64,000 nucleotides of DNA from Desulfitobacterium hafniense DCB-2 (GCF_000021925.1 NC_011830.1:2752501-2816500); one strand, 5' to 3'. Counted from the stretch's first letter, positions 52,409 through 60,539 are shown. A program made the numbers and translations. Notes: generated by a model from the sequence alone, not told the origin.

Positions 52409-53275
52409 ATGAAGGAAAGCATCATGCCGGATAACATCATGCATCTTAAAGATTTGCACTACCACTATCCTGATGGAACTCACGCTCTTAAGGGAATCAA
52501 TATAGTGATTCCCAAGGGTCAGGTTACAGCACTGCTAGGTGGGAATGGGGCAGGCAAATCCACCCTGTTCCAGCATTTGAACGGAATTCTGAAACCCTCT
52601 TCAGGAGAGGTGTTTTTTGGCGGTCAGCCTGTTGATTACTCCCGGAAAGGGCTCATGAACCTTAGGCAGGCTGTGGGCATGGTGTTTCAAGATCCGGATA
52701 ATCAGCTGTTTTCGGCAAGCGTCTATCAGGATGTTTCCTATGGAGTGCTGAATCTCCAATTGCCTAAGGATGAGGTGCAGAGAAGGGTAGAGCATGCTTT
52801 GGCAAGAACGGGGATTTCCCATCTTCGCCATAAGCCCACCCATGCCCTCAGTTTTGGACAGAAAAAACGTGCCGCTATTGCCGGAGTTTTGGCTATGGAA
52901 CCTCAGGTCCTGGTACTGGATGAACCTACAGCAGGGCTGGACCCCAAAGGAATTTCGGAGATCATGGAGCTTCTCTTAGAGACGCTCAAAGGGATGGATC
53001 TAACCATCCTGATCGCCACCCATGATATCGACATTGTGCCTCTCTATTGTGATCGGGTCTTTGTTATGGATGAAGGAACAGTGGTCTTAGAAGGAACCTG
53101 CAGTGAGGTCTTTGCCAAACGGGAAATGCTGCGGTCTGTAAATCTTAGGTTACCGAGAATAGGCCATCTTATGGAGATTCTAAAGTTCAAAGACGGCTTG
53201 GCGATGGACGAAATTCCCATGACCATTTCAGGGGCAAGAAAAGTGCTGAAGAATTTACAGCAAGGGAAAGCTTGA
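52409..53275 (+). CDS. cbiO: Cobalt ECF transporter ATPase
   Basis: 288 residues: Walker A GGNGAGKST, Q-loop VFQDPDNQLFSASVY (ECF typical), signature LSFGQKKR, Walker B VLVLDEP and switch His in ATHDI. The last residues extend beyond the minimal ATPase. ATG 52409 has GAGGAAAG upstream; ATG 52424 is an alternative. It ends the operon; the following tRNA promoter overlaps its stop codon. Confidence 0.93.
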   Translation: MKESIMPDNIMHLKDLHYHYPDGTHALKGINIVIPKGQVTALLGGNGAGKSTLFQHLNGILKPSSGEVFFGGQPVDYSRKGLMNLRQAVGMVFQDPDNQLFSASVYQDVSYGVLNLQLPKDEVQRRVEHALARTGISHLRHKPTHALSFGQKKRAAIAGVLAMEPQVLVLDEPTAGLDPKGISEIMELLLETLKGMDLTILIATHDIDIVPLYCDRVFVMDEGTVVLEGTCSEVFAKREMLRSVNLRLPRIGHLMEILKFKDGLAMDEIPMTISGARKVLKNLQQGKA

Positions 53276-53299
53276 CGAATTAGTATTTTTTGCTATAAT
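53272..53299 (+). promoter_or_regulatory. Promoter of tRNA-Gly(CCC)
   Basis: TTGACG (53272-53277) and TATAAT (53294-53299) are 16 bases apart; the -35 overlaps the cbiO stop. Confidence 0.75.
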
Positions 53300-53319
53300 T
53301 AATACTGTTCCTGTTCAAT

Positions 53320-53394
53320 GCGGAAGTGGCTCAGTGGTAGAGCATTGGCTTCCCAAGCCGAGGGCCGCGGGTTCGAATCCCGTCTTCCGCTCCA
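53320..53394 (+). tRNA. tRNA-Gly(CCC)
   Basis: Cloverleaf with encoded CCA; anticodon stem TTGGC/GCCGA around TTCCCAA. Mobile elements often use such genes as attachment sites; an integrase remnant lies 0.9 kb away. Confidence 0.95.
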
Positions 53395-53404
53395 ATGAAA
53401 GTAA

Positions 53405-53438
53405 GACGCTGCAAGAGATTGCAGCGTTTTTTCTTTTT
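53405..53438 (+). terminator. Terminator after tRNA-Gly(CCC)
   Basis: ACGCTGCAA and TTGCAGCGT enclose GAGA, followed by TTTTTCTTTTTG. Confidence 0.9.
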
Positions 53439-53667
53439 GTTTTCTTATGCCCAAAATTGCCTTGACGACATTCTGACGACATTTTAATAAAAGGAAAAAA
53501 TGGCACTCACACGATAAGAAGCCAAATTAAAATTAGGGTACAATTTGTACCCTAACTGCTATGACCGCATCATGTATCAGATGGAAAAGCTATCAGATAG
53601 TTAAGCACATGAAAACCGACCAGCCCCCACATATGCTATGGATTCCGATCGGTTTCCTTTCTTTCGA

Positions 53668-53931
53668 TTACTTGTCTCCGTAATGTGTTCGGCACTGGAG
53701 GATTTCTAGTCGGCCATTCTCAATGCGATAAACCAGGCGGTTTGTTTCGTCGATACGCTTGCTCCAGCAGCCATGGTACTCATGCTTCAACGGTTCGGCT
53801 TTTCCTATACCGGTATGACCGTTGCGGTCAATATCCTGTATCAGCCTATTGATCCGATTCAGCGTTTTTTTGTCTTGTGTCTGCCAATATAGGTAATCTT
53901 CCCAAGCTTCATCAGACCAAACCTTAATCAC
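53668..53931 (-). CDS. yoeB: YoeB/Txe-family toxin (mRNA interferase)
   Basis: 87 residues with the complete YoeB pattern: WSDEAWEDYLYWQ at the N terminus, RINRLIQDI, GIGKAEPLKHEYHGCWSKRID, then YRIENGRLEILQCRTHYGDK with catalytic Glu, Arg and His. It cleaves mRNA on the ribosome when free. Its start overlaps the antitoxin stop by 8 bases. Confidence 0.92.
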   Translation of the reverse strand: MIKVWSDEAWEDYLYWQTQDKKTLNRINRLIQDIDRNGHTGIGKAEPLKHEYHGCWSKRIDETNRLVYRIENGRLEILQCRTHYGDK

Positions 53932-54193
53932 CTGTCACCTCGATCAATTCATGAACAGTTCCTTTACCAGCGTTAAGTTGTTCAAGGGATTTTTTGAGCC
54001 TCTCCTGATTGGCCTGAAAGTAAAAAGGATCATCACTTGCTGCGATTTCAAAGGGAATACGGCGCTCACGAAGAACCGCTTTGACAAACAAATTGACCGC
54101 GACAGAAGAATTCATACCCACATCCGTGCAAAAGGCGTCAAATTGCTGCTTCACTGATTCATCTATGCGGACGTTAAGTGTTGTTTGAGCCAT
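53924..54193 (-). CDS. RelB/DinJ-family antitoxin
   Basis: 89 residues: an N-terminal ribbon-helix-helix TTLNVRIDESVKQQFDAFCTDVGM and a C-terminal toxin-binding tail. ATG 54193 has GGAGTGAAG upstream; GTG 54202 overlaps the site. The fusion of a RelB/DinJ-type antitoxin with a YoeB-type toxin (rather than YefM) is a mixed but known arrangement. Confidence 0.88.
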   Translation of the reverse strand: MAQTTLNVRIDESVKQQFDAFCTDVGMNSSVAVNLFVKAVLRERRIPFEIAASDDPFYFQANQERLKKSLEQLNAGKGTVHELIEVTGD

Positions 54194-54309
54194 ATTCTTC
54201 ACTCCATATTTTTATATTTAAATACAATGTATTATATTATATGAACGTTGTCAATAAATATTACCAATTCATTCAAAAATTTATCTACCAGAATATCACA
54301 ATGACCTGG

Positions 54310-54640
54310 TTATTTTACAGCTTTTATTTTGTTACTCAATCGGGATACGGCTTTGGCCTTTCCTTCCAATGAACTATGACCATATATGTCTAACGTTGTG
54401 CTGGTTTTGGCATGCCCCAGGAGGCTGCTCACGTTAACAGGGTTTTCTCCGTCGTCCAGTAAAATTGTGGCTACAGTGTGCCTTAAGTCATGAATGCGGA
54501 TTGAGTTGATCCGGCTGCCTTAATAATACGGCTGTGCTTTTTATTCAGATTACGTGGCTCTATAGGGGTTCCTACAATAGTTGATACTGTGTTTTGATTC
54601 TGCTTTCGAAAAAGTATATGTTTTACTGCTATAGTAGGAA
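54310..54640 (-). pseudogene. Remnant of a tyrosine recombinase (phage/ICE integrase), C-terminal part
   Basis: Reading the minus strand, 54310-54510 encodes IHDLRHTVATILL, then VSSLLGHAKTSTTLDIYGHSS: the H-x-x-R-H, GH and catalytic Tyr boxes of a tyrosine integrase. Just upstream a second frame continues with TPIEPRNLNKKHSRIIKAAG, the normal preceding segment, so a frameshift separates them. The N-terminal two-thirds are missing. It is a decayed integrase, close to tRNA-Gly(CCC). Confidence 0.8.
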
Positions 54641-54693
54641 AATACTAAAAAGCAATACGGTGCTGAATTCAAGCATCGCTCAAGAAGCTTTAG

Positions 54694-55608
54694 TCAGGGG
54701 ATATGGGCAGTAGGCAGCATTGCTCCGTAAAGAGCATAGAATTCTTCCGCTGAAACTGTTTCATACCACTCCGGAGCGGGTGTGAAATAGCGGGCCCCCT
54801 CCTGACGGCTGTGACCGGTGGTGCAGGAAGGATAGAGGATCAGATCGCCGTTTTCCACATAAAAATCACACAGCTCCGGACAGAGGATTTCCGCCGCTAT
54901 CCGCCGGGCTGCCCCCTCCGGTATGGAGTTGCGGGCGCAGAAATAGGAGGGAATCAAGAGGGGCCCTTCCGCCGGTCGGCGGAGGAAGGAGCGTTCCCCA
55001 TCCGCCCGCAGCGCGTAAAGAGAAGGGACCAGGGCGGTAGGGCTCTGACCGAGGCGCACTTGTTGAAAGGCACCGATGGGCATATCGGAAACGGCCCCGC
55101 TCTCCAGCAAGCTTAGGGCGGCCCCTCTTCCGTAGCGGCTCCACACTGCTTTGACTAAGGTTTTTCCCGCCGAGTTATTGATCCCCCCAAAGGCCAGACC
55201 CTTGAGCTCAGACAGACGCTTGCCTGCACAATGAGAGGTGTCTTTGGTGTAATACACCAGAGGGATGGAGAGGAAGGGGAGAAGACGGGTGCCGCGCCGG
55301 ACCGAATCCAACGCGGGACCTTGGCGCAACGGCAGCCATGTGGCAGCCGGGTAAAGATCTCTCTCCAGCTTTTTGAAGATGCGGCTGTCTTCGAACACCT
55401 CCAGATCGGCTGAGACGATCAGATCGGGTAAAACAGCATCGGGCCGAGCCAGGTATTCCGACATATGTTCCGGATAGCCCAGGCCGAAATAGCGCACCTC
55501 AAGAGCGATCCCTTCTTCCCTCAGGCGGGCGGTCAGCCCCTCCAGAAAGTTTTTTTCCTGGTTGTGCAGGATACACACATGGTTCCAGTACAGTAAAACG
55601 GGGGTCAT
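54694..55608 (-). CDS. Periplasmic-binding-protein-like gene lacking a signal peptide
   Basis: 304 residues resembling a type-2 solute-binding fold (early LYWNHVCILHNQEK, LIVSADLEVFED, SIPLVYYTKD, AFGGINNSAGKTLVKAV, late LILYPSCTTGH). There is no signal peptide or lipobox, so it should be cytosolic. It contains several cysteines (for example in HVCIL, FCARN, LCPELC, SCTTGH). It is the last gene of a tightly overlapping three-gene unit with an ABC ATPase and a GTPase. A cytosolic ligand-capture role is inferred; family not firmly recognised. Confidence 0.7.
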   Translation of the reverse strand: MTPVLLYWNHVCILHNQEKNFLEGLTARLREEGIALEVRYFGLGYPEHMSEYLARPDAVLPDLIVSADLEVFEDSRIFKKLERDLYPAATWLPLRQGPALDSVRRGTRLLPFLSIPLVYYTKDTSHCAGKRLSELKGLAFGGINNSAGKTLVKAVWSRYGRGAALSLLESGAVSDMPIGAFQQVRLGQSPTALVPSLYALRADGERSFLRRPAEGPLLIPSYFCARNSIPEGAARRIAAEILCPELCDFYVENGDLILYPSCTTGHSRQEGARYFTPAPEWYETVSAEEFYALYGAMLPTAHIP

Positions 55609-56348
55609 ATTAAATGCTCTCCTTTCCGCAAGAGGGTTTGCCGCTCCCGCTGCCGCTGATAGTCCCTGCTGAGCAGGGCAAAGAGGGTCAATTCTTCTTT
55701 CGTCCGCTCCACCACGGCGCGGACAGCCCCGCCGCCCATGACGATGCGCCGCTCCGCCATCAGGGCGGTATGGGGATCGTGAGTAACGACCAGAACCAAC
55801 TTATCCTGGCGGCGCAGAAGTTCCAGGGCTTTTTCCTTGTCGATGCCGGCGTTCTCGATCTCGTCGATCAGAACCACCGGGCTGTCACAGATTAAAGCAA
55901 GGTCGGCAATCATCAGGGCCCGGGCCTGGCCTCCGCTCAGTAGATTCAAGTGCTGCTCCGGCACCACAGGCTCCGGAGTGATGCAGTTGGCCAGGTTCAA
56001 TACTGCCTCCAGGCCAACTTGTTTTCCCCGGCAACGAGCGTGGAGGCTCACAAAATCCCCCACCGAGATGTCCAGCATAAAGCGCATATTCTGGCCCAGA
56101 TGGGCTACCAGTCCGGCAGAGACTGCCTGGCGCTCTCTGCGGGGAACCGGCTTCCCGTCCAGGAGCACCCGGCGCCCGGTGATGGAATCCCCGTCGGCCA
56201 GCTGCTCCACATCCTTAATGAGCCGGCTTTTGCCCGAACCGGTATTGCCCACAATGGTATAGATTTCACCTTTTTTGAGGATAAGAGGGTCCAGACCCTC
56301 CGCTTTTCCGGCCTTATCCCGGCCGCCAAGGATCGTGATCGTGTTCAT
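55605..56348 (-). CDS. ABC-type ATPase without a partner permease
   Basis: 247 residues: Walker A GNTGSGKSR, signature LSGGQARA, Walker B VVLIDEIENAG, switch His in VTHDP. DEIENAG replaces the usual DEP of transporter ATPases. No membrane protein is encoded in this three-gene unit. It overlaps both neighbours by four bases. A soluble mechano-chemical ATPase, acting with the GTPase and the binding protein, is inferred. Confidence 0.8.
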   Translation of the reverse strand: MNTITILGGRDKAGKAEGLDPLILKKGEIYTIVGNTGSGKSRLIKDVEQLADGDSITGRRVLLDGKPVPRRERQAVSAGLVAHLGQNMRFMLDISVGDFVSLHARCRGKQVGLEAVLNLANCITPEPVVPEQHLNLLSGGQARALMIADLALICDSPVVLIDEIENAGIDKEKALELLRRQDKLVLVVTHDPHTALMAERRIVMGGGAVRAVVERTKEELTLFALLSRDYQRQRERQTLLRKGEHLI

Positions 56349-57049
56349 TGTTCAGCTTCCTTAAAGTTGATTTTTCCTACCACACCCTGTTGATAGGCAC
56401 TGCCGACCCGCTGCTCTCCCACACAGTAGGAGCAGACCCCGCTGGGCATGGTGTGCCGCAGCCGGTCATTCTCAAACTCTGACCCGTCTTCATGCTCCAA
56501 GAGCCATTGAGCCAGTGGGTCAGCGCCGTAACCGGCCAGGCCGTCCACCGGGAAAAGCACAGCCCTTGGATTGAGCTGCTGTACCTGCCAGGTGATGATC
56601 TCCCGCTCCGCCTGGGAGACCATATCGATTTTAGTCAGGACCACAAAATCAGCCTGGGTGATCATGGGACCGAGTTGGGCGGGGGCCCGGCAGCTGGAGG
56701 TACAGTCCAGCACACAGCCTGCTGTCATGCCCTCTGTAGCCGGAGAACAGCGATGGCAGAGTCCGGCTGTCTCAATCAAAAGTGTATCCTTGTGTTGTTC
56801 ATCCGCCCAGTTCCAGAGCTCGGGCAGGTTGGAAACCAGAAAATGATCCGGGCAGATATCCCCGCTGAGACCTGTGACACAGGGAAGTCCTATGTCCTGG
56901 TAGACTTGGGCATCTCCGGTCTGCAGGCAATCAATCTTGCAGACACAGGGTAATGCTCCCCCTGCCAGCAGGGTAGGTATCAGGGCCTTGATCACTGCGG
57001 TTTTTCCCACTGCCGAGGAACCGGAAAACAGAATGTTCTTTTTAGGCAT
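56345..57049 (-). CDS. HypB/CobW-like Cys-rich GTPase
   Basis: 234 residues: Walker A GSSAVGKTAV, an ETAGLCHRCSP switch region, G4 motif LTKIDM, and cysteine sets VCKIDC, CHRC, CVLDCTSSC and a C-terminal CSYC. The P-loop and G4 are those of the SIMIBI metal-handling GTPases (HypB, UreG, CobW); Cys richness suggests metal or Fe-S binding. It is the first gene of the three-gene unit, divergent from a Crp/Fnr regulator. Metal insertion into an unidentified enzyme is inferred. Confidence 0.8.
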   Translation of the reverse strand: MPKKNILFSGSSAVGKTAVIKALIPTLLAGGALPCVCKIDCLQTGDAQVYQDIGLPCVTGLSGDICPDHFLVSNLPELWNWADEQHKDTLLIETAGLCHRCSPATEGMTAGCVLDCTSSCRAPAQLGPMITQADFVVLTKIDMVSQAEREIITWQVQQLNPRAVLFPVDGLAGYGADPLAQWLLEHEDGSEFENDRLRHTMPSGVCSYCVGEQRVGSAYQQGVVGKINFKEAEQ

Positions 57050-57150
57050 GGCTTGGTGTTCAACTCCCCTTGCTGCAGTTTGCGTCAGCTTACCACAAAG
57101 ACCATTCTTTTGTCAGTATCAGATGAGATTGCGGACACAGATTTCTTCTC

Positions 57151-57180
57151 TTGACTTTGCCAAGGAGGGAGGGGTACAAT
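57151..57180 (+). promoter_or_regulatory. Promoter of the Crp/Fnr-importer operon
   Basis: TTGACT (57151-57156) and TACAAT (57175-57180) are 18 bases apart. Confidence 0.7.
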
Positions 57181-57190
57181 ATTCCCAAAA

Positions 57191-57208
57191 AGTTAGATTA
57201 TGCTAACT
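57191..57208 (+). promoter_or_regulatory. Crp/Fnr-type palindromic operator
   Basis: AGTTAG and CTAACT flank six bases; the core TTAGA-N4-GCTAA (57193-57206) has the 5-4-5 geometry of Crp/Fnr sites. It lies just downstream of the -10, a position suited to autorepression by the Crp/Fnr protein encoded immediately after. Confidence 0.65.
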
Positions 57209-57225
57209 AAAAGGAGCGCGTGTCC

Positions 57226-57897
57226 ATGACAAGGCAGCAAATCCTCTCATCTATAGAAACTTCACCACTTCTGCAGGGTTGTGGCATCGATCCTGGGCTG
57301 ATGTTGGTGCACCGTTATCGGGGAGGTCAGATCGTCAGCGACCGTCCCGCAGGCATTACTTCCGTGGGTTTGGTGGTTGAGGGGATCGTGGATGTCTATT
57401 CTGTAGCCCTGGACGGGCGGGACGTACAGCTTAACGCTTTGGAAGCGGGGGATTGCTTCGGCATTTGCAATCTCCTTGCCCTGGCGGAGATGGAGACGGT
57501 TCTCCGCTGCCGCACGGACACAACGCTGATTTTTATTCCCAAACAAGTGCTGGTATCCGTAATGGAGAAGGACCCGGCTTTTGCCCTGCGCTATGCCGCC
57601 CTCTGCAACCGGAAAATCCAGTTCCTGATCCGGCGCATTGAGATGCTGACCATCCAATCCTGCCGCGGCAAAGTGATCGGGTATCTTCTGTCCCAGCAAG
57701 ACAAGGCAGGAAGAGTCATACCGGACTGCTCCCGGGAAGACCTGGCCCGCCGTCTGGATGTGAGCCGGGCAGCCCTTTTCCGGGAGTTGGCCTTCCTGCA
57801 ATCCCAAGGCCTTTTAGCCTTGGTGGACAAGGAAATCGTGATTGTGGATCAAGCCGGTCTGGAACACATCCTGTACCAGCCTTCCGGCTCCAAATAA
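57226..57897 (+). CDS. Crp/Fnr-family transcriptional regulator
   Basis: About 223 residues: a cyclic-nucleotide-fold sensor domain (residues about 20-130, GLVVEGIVDVYSVALDGRDVQL in part) and a C-terminal winged helix with SREDLARRLDVSRAALFREL. No N-terminal cysteine set of the Fnr type; GICNLL has the only nearby Cys besides a few others. ATG 57226 follows AAGGAG at 9 bases; GTG 57220 is too close. It probably controls the adjacent importer and the divergent three-gene unit. Confidence 0.88.
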   Translation: MTRQQILSSIETSPLLQGCGIDPGLMLVHRYRGGQIVSDRPAGITSVGLVVEGIVDVYSVALDGRDVQLNALEAGDCFGICNLLALAEMETVLRCRTDTTLIFIPKQVLVSVMEKDPAFALRYAALCNRKIQFLIRRIEMLTIQSCRGKVIGYLLSQQDKAGRVIPDCSREDLARRLDVSRAALFRELAFLQSQGLLALVDKEIVIVDQAGLEHILYQPSGSK

Positions 57898-57919
57898 AAC
57901 ATATAGAGAGGGAGACCTT

Positions 57920-58963
57920 ATGAAGAAACTGCTTTCTGTTCTGCTCAGTCTGGTCATGACCGGTGCATTGCTCACCGGCTGCGGTTCGCCTGCAGCCCCG
58001 GCCGCCACCCCGGCTGAGAATCCGGCTGAAACCCCGTTGGAAACCCCAGCCGCTGATCCTGTCGATGTCAAGGTATTGGCCCTTAAAGGTCCCACCGCCA
58101 TGGGAATGGTGAAGTTTATGAACGATGCCGATGCCGGTACGATTACGGATAACCGGTACCAATTTTCCATCGTCGCCGCAGTGGATGAAGTCACACCCAA
58201 GCTGGTGCAGGGGGGAGCCGATATTGCCGCCGTCCCCGCTAACCTGGCCGCCGTTCTCTATAACAACACCAAAGGCGGAGTGAAGGTGCTGGCTATCAAC
58301 ACCCTGGGCGTCCTTTACATCGTGGAGAGCGGCAATACCGTCAGCTCTGTGGAGGATCTGCGGGGCAAGACGATCTACGCCAGCGGGAAGGGTGCCACCC
58401 CCGAGTACGCCCTCAATTATGTTCTGGCTGAGAACGGTATCGATCCGGCCAAGGATGTGACCATTGAATGGAAGAGCGAACATGCCGAGTGCGTGGCTGC
58501 TTTGGCTGCCTCTGAAAATGCCATTGCCATGCTGCCCCAGCCTTTTGTCACCACTGCCCAGACCAAAAACCAGGGGATCCGGGTTGCCCTGGATCTGACT
58601 AAAGAGTGGGATACGATTCAAGCCGGCGGGGCGAACCCTTCTGCTCTGATCACCGGCGTGGTGGTAGCCCGGACGGAATTTATCAAGGAGCATCCGGAGG
58701 CTGTTGCTGCTTTCCTGGATCATTATAAGGACTCTGTTGATTTCGTGAACGGCAACACCGAAGATGCTGCCGCTTTGGTTGAAAAATACGCTATTGTTCC
58801 CGCTGCTGTAGCGGTGAAGGCTCTGCCCGCCTGCAATATTACCTTTGCCGAGGGGAGCGGCATGAAGGATAAGCTCTCAGGCTATCTTACCGTTCTCTTT
58901 GAGCAGAATCCCAAGTCAGTAGGAGGGACGCTGCCCGCCGATGAATTCTACTACAGCCGGTAA
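57920..58963 (+). CDS. SsuA/NMT1-like ABC substrate-binding lipoprotein
   Basis: 347 residues: signal peptide with lipobox LLTGC (Cys about 20), a Pro/Ala-rich linker (about 22-48), then a NMT1/SsuA-type binding domain (KGPTAMGMVKFM, GADIAAVPANLAAVLYN, LRGKTIYASGKGATPEYALNYVL). Homologues bind nitrate, sulfonates, thiamine precursors or metals; ligand unknown. AGAGGGAG precedes ATG 57920. Confidence 0.85.
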   Translation: MKKLLSVLLSLVMTGALLTGCGSPAAPAATPAENPAETPLETPAADPVDVKVLALKGPTAMGMVKFMNDADAGTITDNRYQFSIVAAVDEVTPKLVQGGADIAAVPANLAAVLYNNTKGGVKVLAINTLGVLYIVESGNTVSSVEDLRGKTIYASGKGATPEYALNYVLAENGIDPAKDVTIEWKSEHAECVAALAASENAIAMLPQPFVTTAQTKNQGIRVALDLTKEWDTIQAGGANPSALITGVVVARTEFIKEHPEAVAAFLDHYKDSVDFVNGNTEDAAALVEKYAIVPAAVAVKALPACNITFAEGSGMKDKLSGYLTVLFEQNPKSVGGTLPADEFYYSR

Positions 58964-59717
58964 GGGGAAGGGGAAGCCCCGGATCATCAAAGTTTGGGCC
59001 GTACTGCTTTGGGTTGCCCTGTGGCAGGCCGGCAGCATGGCTCTGGGACAGGAGATACTGCTGGTATCCCCTGTTTCCGTTTTGCAGCGGCTGGTCGTAC
59101 TGGCAGAAGTGGCCGACTTTTGGCACTCCATCGCTTTTTCCCTGGGGCGGATTGCGTCGGGATTCCTGTTGGCCACGGCGGCCGGGGTGATCCTGGCCGC
59201 ACTCTCCGCCCGGTTTCAACGGATCCAGGAGCTCCTGGCTCCCGCCATGCTTACCATCAAAGCTATTCCTGTGGCCTCCTTCATTATTCTGGTTCTGATT
59301 TGGGTACCGTCCCGCAATCTATCGGTGCTGATCTCTTTTCTTATGGTTCTGCCGATCATTTATACCAACGTCTTGGACGGCATCAAAGCCACTGATCCTC
59401 AGCTTCTGGAAATGGCCCGGCTTTTTGACCTGCCCCCCGGCCGGACGATGCGCTACATCTATCTCTCTCAGGTGCTCCCATTTTTTCGCGCAGCCTGTTC
59501 CGTAACCCTGGGCCTGTGCTGGAAATCGGGCATTGCGGCGGAGGTGATCGGCATTCCCCAGGGTTCTATCGGTGAAAAGCTATATCACGCCAAAATTTAT
59601 CTGGATACCCCCGACCTGTTTGCCTGGACTTTGGTGATCGTTTTGATCAGCCTGGTTTTTGAAAAACTGTTTCTGGCTCTGGTGGATCGGGGCGTGGCCC
59701 GGCTGGAAAGGATGTGA
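58941..59717 (+). CDS. SsuC/TauC-like ABC permease
   Basis: 258 residues with about six membrane segments and an EAA loop around residues 150-190 (LLEMARLFDLPPGRTMRYIYL is the key part). It starts within the binding-protein gene (23-base overlap, different frame), implying coupling. It forms the import channel for the Crp/Fnr-linked transporter. Confidence 0.88.
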   Translation: MNSTTAGKGKGKPRIIKVWAVLLWVALWQAGSMALGQEILLVSPVSVLQRLVVLAEVADFWHSIAFSLGRIASGFLLATAAGVILAALSARFQRIQELLAPAMLTIKAIPVASFIILVLIWVPSRNLSVLISFLMVLPIIYTNVLDGIKATDPQLLEMARLFDLPPGRTMRYIYLSQVLPFFRAACSVTLGLCWKSGIAAEVIGIPQGSIGEKLYHAKIYLDTPDLFAWTLVIVLISLVFEKLFLALVDRGVARLERM

Positions 59718-59725
59718 GGCGAGGG

Positions 59726-60298
59726 ATGGCTATTATTTTGGACAGATTGTGCAAATCCTACGGGGAGAACCTGGTGCTGAGCAACTTCTCTGCCCTGATC
59801 CCCAGGGGCAGGACGACGTGCATCATGGCCCCCTCCGGCCGGGGCAAAACCACGCTGCTGCGCATCCTGATGGGGCTGGAAGAGCCGGACAGCGGTGCGG
59901 TCAGCGGCCTTGCCGGGCTGCGGCGGAGCGCGGTTTTCCAGGAAGACCGGCTGTGCGAGAATCTGAGCCCGGTAGCCAATATTCGTCTCGTTTGCCCGCA
60001 CCGGGAAAAGAGGGAGATCGTGGCGGCCATGGAGTCTGTGGGGCTGAAAGGATGCGCTTCCCAGCCCGTCCGGGAGCTTTCCGGAGGGATGCGCCGCCGG
60101 GTATCTATTCTCCGGGCTTTGCTGGCTGATTATGATATCCTCTTTTTGGATGAGCCTTTCAAGGGGCTGGACACCGGGACCAAGGCTCTGGTCATGGAGG
60201 ATGCGCGGCGCAGAAGCGAGGGCAAGACGGTGCTGCTGGTGACCCATGACCCGACAGAGGCCGATGCTTTGGCTGCCTGTGAGCGGATTGGGTTTTGA
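59726..60298 (+). CDS. SsuB/TauB-like ABC ATPase (short)
   Basis: 190 residues: Walker A APSGRGKTT, signature LSGGMRRR, Walker B ILFLDEP, switch His in VTHDP. It is about 50 residues shorter than typical SsuB, lacking most of the C-terminal region. ATG 59726 has GAGGCGAGG upstream; GTG 59714 overlaps the permease stop. It ends the GC-rich operon. Confidence 0.87.
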   Translation: MAIILDRLCKSYGENLVLSNFSALIPRGRTTCIMAPSGRGKTTLLRILMGLEEPDSGAVSGLAGLRRSAVFQEDRLCENLSPVANIRLVCPHREKREIVAAMESVGLKGCASQPVRELSGGMRRRVSILRALLADYDILFLDEPFKGLDTGTKALVMEDARRRSEGKTVLLVTHDPTEADALAACERIGF

Positions 60299-60539
60299 AT
60301 AGTTTATAATAAAGTACAGCGGATTAAATTATCAACCAGGAGTTTATTAATCAAGCGCGGATGCTTGTCACCCCATAGACATATTATATAAGTTTAAAAT
60401 TTGCCTGTTTTGAAATTTATTCATCTAGATGAGTCAATTCAAAACGGGCAAATTTTTATCTTCACCTCCATAATCAGCAAAAATTAGAGGGTATCCAGCT
60501 CCGGCATAATGCGAAAAACTCGCACAGGTTTGAGGTATA
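60299..60539. other. Intergenic stretch with composite palindrome
   Basis: AT-rich and clearly unlike the GC-rich genes before it. It holds the hairpin at 60396-60456 and upstream in-frame remains of the methyltransferase fragment (GIM before IAPTF), interrupted by a stop. No intact gene. Confidence 0.5.
60396..60456. repeat. 19-bp inverted repeat enclosing a 12-bp palindrome
   Basis: Arms 60396-60414 and 60438-60456 match at 18 of 19 positions (the mismatch is a G-U pair in RNA). The loop contains the perfect palindrome TCATCTAGATGA (60421-60432). With A and T runs at the ends it can act as a terminator on either strand, but the inner palindrome is unusual. Confidence 0.7.

Noticed and set aside
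54178..54372. 64-codon plus-strand frame upstream of the antitoxin gene
   Set aside because: AT-rich, no ribosome site, overlaps the antitoxin start and the integrase remnant in antisense.
57716..58723. 335-codon minus-strand open frame opposite the Crp/Fnr and binding-protein genes
   Set aside because: High GC produces long antisense frames; the plus-strand genes have signal peptide, domain motifs and ribosome sites, while this frame has none.
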